Source: Oligoflexales bacterium
Lineage (GTDB): Bacteria; Bdellovibrionota_B; Oligoflexia; Oligoflexales; Bog-1112
Assembly (NCBI GenBank): GCA_013215275.1
Contig: JABSRF010000004.1
Coordinates: forward strand, 1 to 52,994
Length of the DNA: 52,994 nt
Reading direction: 5' to 3'
The position numbers and the translations under genes are program-made. This document shows, one piece after another, positions 48,933 to 52,994 of this stretch. Within the stretch, counting starts at the first letter, position 1. Each line of letters begins with the position of its first letter. A model generated the notes under the pieces. That model had not been told where the DNA came from. It saw only the letters and a list, made by a program, of their open reading frames with translations, and did no database searches.

Positions 48933-50868
48933 CAATCCATGAGTCTCCGAGCCAATAGAAGTTGTCCTGATAGTTTACGTAACCATCACAGCGGACTTTC
49001 TTCTCTACCATGTCTGGGAATTTAAATGAGCTGAGATTCTCATGTGTTGTCTGGACTTTACCTGAGCAATTACTGTGAGCACACTCAACTTCCGATCCAG
49101 TCATTAATTCCTGGTCAAAGGAATCATTTTGTACATTAGGGGAGGCTTTTTCTCTCCCCAATTCCCTCACTAAACCTAGCATCCAGTTTATATTTTTAAG
49201 GTTCTCTTCAACTAATCTTGATAAATTAGGATTGTCAGCAAGTGACATATGCTTTTGGAGATCCAGGGCACGGTCCCTGAACTCCTTAATTACACGCTTG
49301 TCATCTTTGCTACGCTCCTCAAACTCAAGCTCGAAACCATGATACTTAGCAAACTTATCCACCACAGGATTACCCTGGAGCATTGACCGGCCCTTAACAA
49401 TCAACTTGCTTGGCTTTTCATCAAGAACCTTCAAAACCTCCTGTATTGCTGCAAGCTGCAGTTTGTACCCAGTGCCTTTTACAGACTGACTTGCGATAAT
49501 CTGAGTAGATGCATTTCCTGTCTCCAAAACTAACAGGCTCTTCTCATTACCCCTGCGCGTAAATGCCAGGGAGTAGTGGGGCTTTCGAGACCCCCCCAGG
49601 GGGCCTTCTGTAATATTTTTCGCTTCGCTATTTTCCCTTAAAGCCAATGGAATTTCTTGGCCAGCTCTGATTCCAAAAAGCTGTGGCTGGTTCCTATATA
49701 TAGAGGCAACAATTTTTGCTATAGACCTGCAGCTTCTTGAATCTTCATGGCCAGGGATCAGCCTAGAGTGAGCGTTTAGGCCTATCATAGTCTGGTGCTT
49801 CGAGTAGCCATGCCACTTGTAATAAATCGCGGCACTGGATAGCCAGGCATTGCGCTCTCCATCAAGCACTTCTTCTGGAAGCTTTAGATCCTTGAGGAAG
49901 GTCGATGCATACTCGGGATTCTCGATTAGCTTTAGGGCTCGCTCGATATCCCCATACTCTGGATTGATCCATAGCTCATAGCCCTCAGTACGTCCGAGGT
50001 AATTGACATTGAGCCATTTAGGTCGTGACTGGGGGCGCTTTACTAGAATATTGCGAAGGGTATCTTTAGATATTTCTGTCAGCTTAACCAGCTCACCCAT
50101 GGTGTAGCACTTAGTCTGGCCGAGGTTTTCGAACAGCTCCACGTACAAATGAGCCAAGCGAGCTTCGGTGGTCTTGTGTGGGTGAAGAATCTCATCCTGA
50201 TCTCTTTTAGCTGGTGGTCTGCATTCTTTTAGCTTGTTCGTAATAGCTAGGATCTCAGTGATTACATTGCGGCCTTCTCTTTTGATGAATGCATGAACAT
50301 CTTTGTCATAATAAAGCTGCCGCGCTTTGCTAAACTGCGAAACCTCATGGCGTCTAAAGTTGGGTAAGTCTCTAACAATACCGAGGGCTGACATATCAGC
50401 GCCTAGCCCATGGTGTTTCAACAATCTGACTAATGCTTCCTGTGCTTGTTGGGCAAGAAAAATGGTCTTGTGTGAACCATCAGTGAAGTCGCGCACGATG
50501 GGACTGATCGCAATTCCAAGGTGAATTCCTTTGCCACCTGTGCTACGAACGACGAACTGCGTATATATGAAGATCTCTGGATACTTCTTTTGGAGAAAGG
50601 TTAAGACCTTCTCCCAGTTTATTTCACCCTTCCTATCGAGCCATTTAAACTTGGTGTCTTTAACATCGATGTCTAAAGGAATACAGAACGGGACTCTAGT
50701 GCCATCAGGGTTCAACCAAGCCGAGCTAATATAGTCTGACTTAAAATGACGCCAGCCAGTGTATTCGCGGCTTATTATTTTAGATCCGTCTTCCTCTAAC
50801 CGTAGGATCTTTTTAAAGGCATGGTAGCCGCCGGTGTAGCCTTCTTTTGCAAGCGCTGCTAATTGCAT
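48553..50868 (-). CDS. replication protein: AEP-type primase fused to a degenerate IstA-like transposase
   Basis: A 771-aa protein. Residues 55-200 resemble an archaeo-eukaryotic primase (IPLDIDVKD with D66/D68; VVRSTGGKGIHLGIAIS). Residues 335-395 look like PriCT (GERNAWLSSAAIYYKWHGYSKHQTMIG...). Residues 430-565 follow the RNase H fold of IS21 IstA (NPVVDKFAKYHGFELEFEERSKDDKRVIKEF) but lack the DDE residues. Residues 625-765 match the IstA C-terminus (VRCDGYVNYQDNFYWLG..., then IINTKSIFGFLRLM...LEAVAKYCARRRNYSYRF). It probably initiates plasmid replication. Confidence 0.75.
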   Translation of the reverse strand: MQLAALAKEGYTGGYHAFKKILRLEEDGSKIISREYTGWRHFKSDYISSAWLNPDGTRVPFCIPLDIDVKDTKFKWLDRKGEINWEKVLTFLQKKYPEIFIYTQFVVRSTGGKGIHLGIAISPIVRDFTDGSHKTIFLAQQAQEALVRLLKHHGLGADMSALGIVRDLPNFRRHEVSQFSKARQLYYDKDVHAFIKREGRNVITEILAITNKLKECRPPAKRDQDEILHPHKTTEARLAHLYVELFENLGQTKCYTMGELVKLTEISKDTLRNILVKRPQSRPKWLNVNYLGRTEGYELWINPEYGDIERALKLIENPEYASTFLKDLKLPEEVLDGERNAWLSSAAIYYKWHGYSKHQTMIGLNAHSRLIPGHEDSRSCRSIAKIVASIYRNQPQLFGIRAGQEIPLALRENSEAKNITEGPLGGSRKPHYSLAFTRRGNEKSLLVLETGNASTQIIASQSVKGTGYKLQLAAIQEVLKVLDEKPSKLIVKGRSMLQGNPVVDKFAKYHGFELEFEERSKDDKRVIKEFRDRALDLQKHMSLADNPNLSRLVEENLKNINWMLGLVRELGREKASPNVQNDSFDQELMTGSEVECAHSNCSGKVQTTHENLSSFKFPDMVEKKVRCDGYVNYQDNFYWLGDSWIGRKLQVVDDGTNIEFFEKAQFIRGYKLLKGRGTKTEGGTNSQWHKAKSLNSTYRRKAQKVGPAFDQLILAQIEKGQGIINTKSIFGFLRLMDSWPWEQLEAVAKYCARRRNYSYRFFTSCLEAGVE

Positions 50869-50933
50869 GGGCAGTCACCATGATTTAAAACTGATTTCCT
50901 CATATAAAAGTAGATTTTGGGCATAATGATTCC

Positions 50934-50954
50934 TTTCGAAATTATTTTTCGAAA
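50934..50954. promoter_or_regulatory. paired TTTCGAAA palindromes upstream of the replication gene
   Basis: TTTCGAAA is present at 50934-50941 and again at 50947-50954, 13 bp apart, about 70 bp before the replication-protein start. The spacing suggests an operator for a dimeric regulator, possibly ParB, HU or the replication protein itself. Confidence 0.4.
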
Positions 50955-50999
50955 CAAAAAATGAAATTATAGACTTGTTTTAATAGGACAGATAAAAAG

Positions 51000-51893
51000 T
51001 CAGGTCTTTGTATCTGATGATTCAAATTTCACTAATTTAAGCTCGCTCAAAACGCTTGATATAAAGGAAATTTGGTCTTCATTAAACTTCTTGTTATTGC
51101 AATATTCATAAAACTTTTCAGTCCTTAAGGGGAATTTATTTTTCCGAACATCTTTTTTTTCTGTCGGGCTGCCCGACACATTAACTAGAGCCAATAATGC
51201 TTCAATAACTTCGGAGTCAGTCATTTTCTTTTTTGCTATATGACCAAGCTTTCGAATGTTTATATCATGCTCCTTAATTAATTGTTTTGCATCATTTGGC
51301 CATTTTGCAATTTTCAAAAGCTCGACGACATACCCTCGATGCTTATTCAATATTCGCGCAACACCTGTTGTCGTTTCATTCAACCTTTCCTTTAGGTTGA
51401 GAACTGACTCAGCAAGTTCTAGTGGCTTTAAGTTTTGCCTTACCAAATTTTCAGCTAAACGAGCCAAATGAATATCTTGCTCGTTTTCTGAATATATCAG
51501 CTCAGCAGGACAGGTTTCATAACCTAGTTCTTTTAGAGCCATTATTCTTCTGTGACCAGCTACACATAAAAAAGGTTTTGAAGTGGATAGACCCAACGTT
51601 AAAACAGGGCGCTGTAAAAGCCCCTGTTCCTTTATCGATTCTCTCAAACCAACAAAATCTGCCGTAGAAGTATCAATCTCTCGACTGTTTTGAGATAAAT
51701 CAATCTCGTCAATTCTTACACTAGGTAGAGAACCTTTCCCTTTTTGCTGAACCTTTTTAAAAACTTCTTTTACAGAAAGATACCATTCAGCTTGCGCATC
51801 CACTTTTTTATGATCTTTAAACTCTTTTTCTACCCCTTTTACAGTTGATGCAATTTTACTAGCTAATTTAGACTTTGCTTTGCTTTTTTTCAT
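51000..51893 (-). CDS. parB: ParB-family partition protein
   Basis: A 297-aa ParB: a basic N-terminus, the ParB/Srx CTP-binding domain (VRIDEIDLSQNSREI...GLRESIKEQGLLQRPVL...CVAGHRRIMALKELGYETCPAELIYSENEQDIHLARLAENLVRQNLKPLELAESV) and the HTH domain (TTGVARILNKHRGYVVELLKIAKWP). GHRR and ENxxRxxL are the nucleotide-binding signatures. A 17-bp palindrome inside the gene is the likely parS. It overlaps the parA stop by 4 bp. Confidence 0.95.
   Translation of the reverse strand: MKKSKAKSKLASKIASTVKGVEKEFKDHKKVDAQAEWYLSVKEVFKKVQQKGKGSLPSVRIDEIDLSQNSREIDTSTADFVGLRESIKEQGLLQRPVLTLGLSTSKPFLCVAGHRRIMALKELGYETCPAELIYSENEQDIHLARLAENLVRQNLKPLELAESVLNLKERLNETTTGVARILNKHRGYVVELLKIAKWPNDAKQLIKEHDINIRKLGHIAKKKMTDSEVIEALLALVNVSGSPTEKKDVRKNKFPLRTEKFYEYCNNKKFNEDQISFISSVLSELKLVKFESSDTKT
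51162..51178. promoter_or_regulatory. parS: candidate parS site 2, inside parB
   Basis: TGTCGGGCTGCCCGACA, identical to 94-110. Encodes part of VSGSPTEK of ParB, outside the conserved domains. ParB spreading from a site inside its own gene is common. Confidence 0.55.
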
Positions 51894-52831
51894 AACCCAT
51901 GCATCTCCTCTTCAAGAACTAATGAGGGAACAGGCATTTTTTCTAAAGATGGTGTATCTCCGAGTTCTTTCCTAAATCTTTTCAAGGTATCCTTGTCCAA
52001 AGCTGGAGTATTTGGAGATCTTCCTCTTCTATTCAACTTAAGCTCTGGAAGAATAAGTTTGGCAAGCCTTGTATATGCTTCACTTATAGGGAGCTTCGAT
52101 TGCCCGTGTACAATTGGATTTTCCATCGCACAAGATGTTGGTACTGCCTTAGAAAAGGGTACGGTTCCTAATAAAGGCATACCGACCTGCTTTCCTAACT
52201 TTTCAATTGCTTCCAAAAACATTCTATGGACTGTTATTGACTTATCGTACTTGGTCACGAAGCAACCTAAAACATGGAGCGTTGGGTTTAGCTTGTCTTT
52301 TATCATTTTCACATTTTTGAACATAACGCGAAGTGCATCAAGACTATCCGCTTCAGCAAAGAGTGGAAGAACATAGTAGTCTGCAGCAACCATTACATTT
52401 GTAAAAGTTAAATCTAAGGAAGGGTGGGTATCGATCACGATAATATCAAACTCTTCCCTTGCCTTTATCAACCAGTCTCTCATAATCCCATGAGAACCGG
52501 GCTGAGCTAGAAAAGAGTTATTAAATTCACTAAAATCTTGATCAGCTCCAACAGCGTAAACATTGTCGAACTTGGTTTTCAACCAGATCGACTCTGCTGC
52601 TTTCTGCTCGAAAAACGCTACGGAGATTGTTTTCTCAAGATCTATAGCCTGTTGCTTTATTCCAATCTGAGCGCTTGAATTCCCTTGATAGTCAGCATCA
52701 ACAAGCAGGACTTTCAAACCAAGATTAGCAAACGCACAACAAAGATTTGTACTAGAAACAGATTTTCCAACACCACCCTTTTGATTAGCCAAGGCAAGAG
52801 TAACGCCTTTAATTTTTTTAGATCTCTTCAT
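51890..52831 (-). CDS. parA: ParA-family partition ATPase
   Basis: A 313-aa type Ia/Ib-like ParA with deviant Walker A KGGVGKS, DADYQGNSS (A' motif) and Walker B FDIIVIDTHPSLD. The ATG at 52831 has AAGGAA upstream; the track start at 52861 adds ten residues. It lacks the long N-terminal HTH of type Ia enzymes. With ParB and the palindromic sites it forms the segregation system that shows the element is maintained as a plasmid. TATAAT near 52915 (minus strand) may be its -10. Confidence 0.97.
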   Translation of the reverse strand: MKRSKKIKGVTLALANQKGGVGKSVSSTNLCCAFANLGLKVLLVDADYQGNSSAQIGIKQQAIDLEKTISVAFFEQKAAESIWLKTKFDNVYAVGADQDFSEFNNSFLAQPGSHGIMRDWLIKAREEFDIIVIDTHPSLDLTFTNVMVAADYYVLPLFAEADSLDALRVMFKNVKMIKDKLNPTLHVLGCFVTKYDKSITVHRMFLEAIEKLGKQVGMPLLGTVPFSKAVPTSCAMENPIVHGQSKLPISEAYTRLAKLILPELKLNRRGRSPNTPALDKDTLKRFRKELGDTPSLEKMPVPSLVLEEEMHGL

Positions 52832-52986
52832 AATTCGATTCCTTAACGGCTTGGCATGCAAGCATCAATTAACTATTATCGTATTACTTAAATCATATTT
52901 GGTAAAGTCGATTATATAATTAATCCTTGATAAACAAAGTCAGCTAAAACCCTCAAAATAAATTTCAACCATCTAACTTACTATAA

Positions 52987-52994
52987 TTACCTAA
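52987..52994 (+). repeat. 8-bp terminal identity with window start
   Basis: The last eight bases (ttacctaa) equal bases 1-8. If the ends are joined, the sequence would be a tandem TTACCTAA pair. This fits a circular molecule with a short overlap or a chance match. Confidence 0.4.

Noticed and set aside
48553-50868. An active IS21 or Mu-like transposase and hence a transposing Mu-like phage
   Set aside because: The IstA-like domain lacks visible DDE residues, no IstB or MuB ATPase is present, and there are no terminal inverted repeats or target duplications at the window ends.
1-52994. A linear N15-type plasmid-prophage
   Set aside because: No protelomerase-sized gene or telomere palindrome is visible. 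The only tyrosine recombinase is 193 aa, and the ends carry a short direct repeat rather than hairpin palindromes.
1-52994. tRNA, rRNA or CRISPR arrays
   Set aside because: I saw no cloverleaf-like sequence, no rRNA segments and no regularly spaced repeats with unique spacers. The repeats present are short and irregularly spaced.

Overview
This 53 kb window reads as a nearly complete, probably whole, phage-plasmid (extrachromosomal temperate myovirus) of a Gram-negative bacterium. A full Mu-type contractile-tail virion set (portal, protease-capsid fusion, sheath, tube, tape measure, gp44-gp48-like baseplate, fibres) sits with plasmid functions: ParA/ParB, a probable parS palindrome, an HU protein, a small tyrosine recombinase and a large primase-type replication protein. 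The first and last 8 bases of the window are identical (ttacctaa), which fits a circular molecule opened at an arbitrary point. The host cannot be fixed from sequence alone. A lipoprotein, two outer-membrane barrels and a 7TMR-DISM histidine kinase indicate a Gram-negative; Bdellovibrionota/Oligoflexia is only a guess.

Layout. 0-5 kb: HU, a small hypothetical, the recombinase (minus) with repeat-rich flanks, a small lipoprotein, then a three-gene plasmid-type cassette with a J-domain protein bounded by a 65-bp inverted repeat. 4.8-21 kb (minus): late structural operon, read from the gpW-like connector (21 kb) down to tail fibres, endolysin and a terminal hypothetical (4.8 kb). 21.2-22.2 kb (plus): ssb and two antitoxin-like small genes. 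22.2-27.1 kb (minus): a small membrane protein, an intein-split terminase large subunit, terminase small subunit, a minor-tail-Z-like protein and a membrane peptide. 27.2-39.9 kb (minus): early/replication operon with MazEF, small zinc and HTH proteins, RuvC-like resolvase, ERF annealing protein plus RecE-like exonuclease, SprT-like protease, TOPRIM primase-helicase, SF2 helicase and antirepressor-like proteins. An iteron-rich AT-rich locus at 34.45-34.82 kb is the best lytic-origin candidate. 40-45.4 kb (plus, divergent): XRE protein, stand-alone receiver, 7TM histidine kinase, membrane-anchored HAD, secreted toroid-like protein and secreted barrel. 45.4-52.9 kb (minus): two CSHM-repeat paralogues around a second receiver protein, a membrane protein, the 771-aa replication protein, ParB and ParA.

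How it works together (inference). ParAB, parS and the 771-aa protein maintain the plasmid state. The divergent 39.9/40.0 kb switch controls the early operon, and its repressor-like gene is co-transcribed with a two-component system, suggesting that an external signal gates induction. Late units are marked by three copies of an identical 20-bp element. The strongest candidates for something undescribed are: (1) the replication protein, which appears to fuse an archaeo-eukaryotic-type primase to a degenerate IS21 IstA-like transposase, with a dense GGCACAA cluster in its own 3' end; (2) the repressor plus two-component plus secreted-protein cassette; (3) the inverted-repeat-bounded J-domain cassette. 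A class 3 intein in the terminase Walker A and a programmed -1 frameshift in the tail chaperone are also visible.
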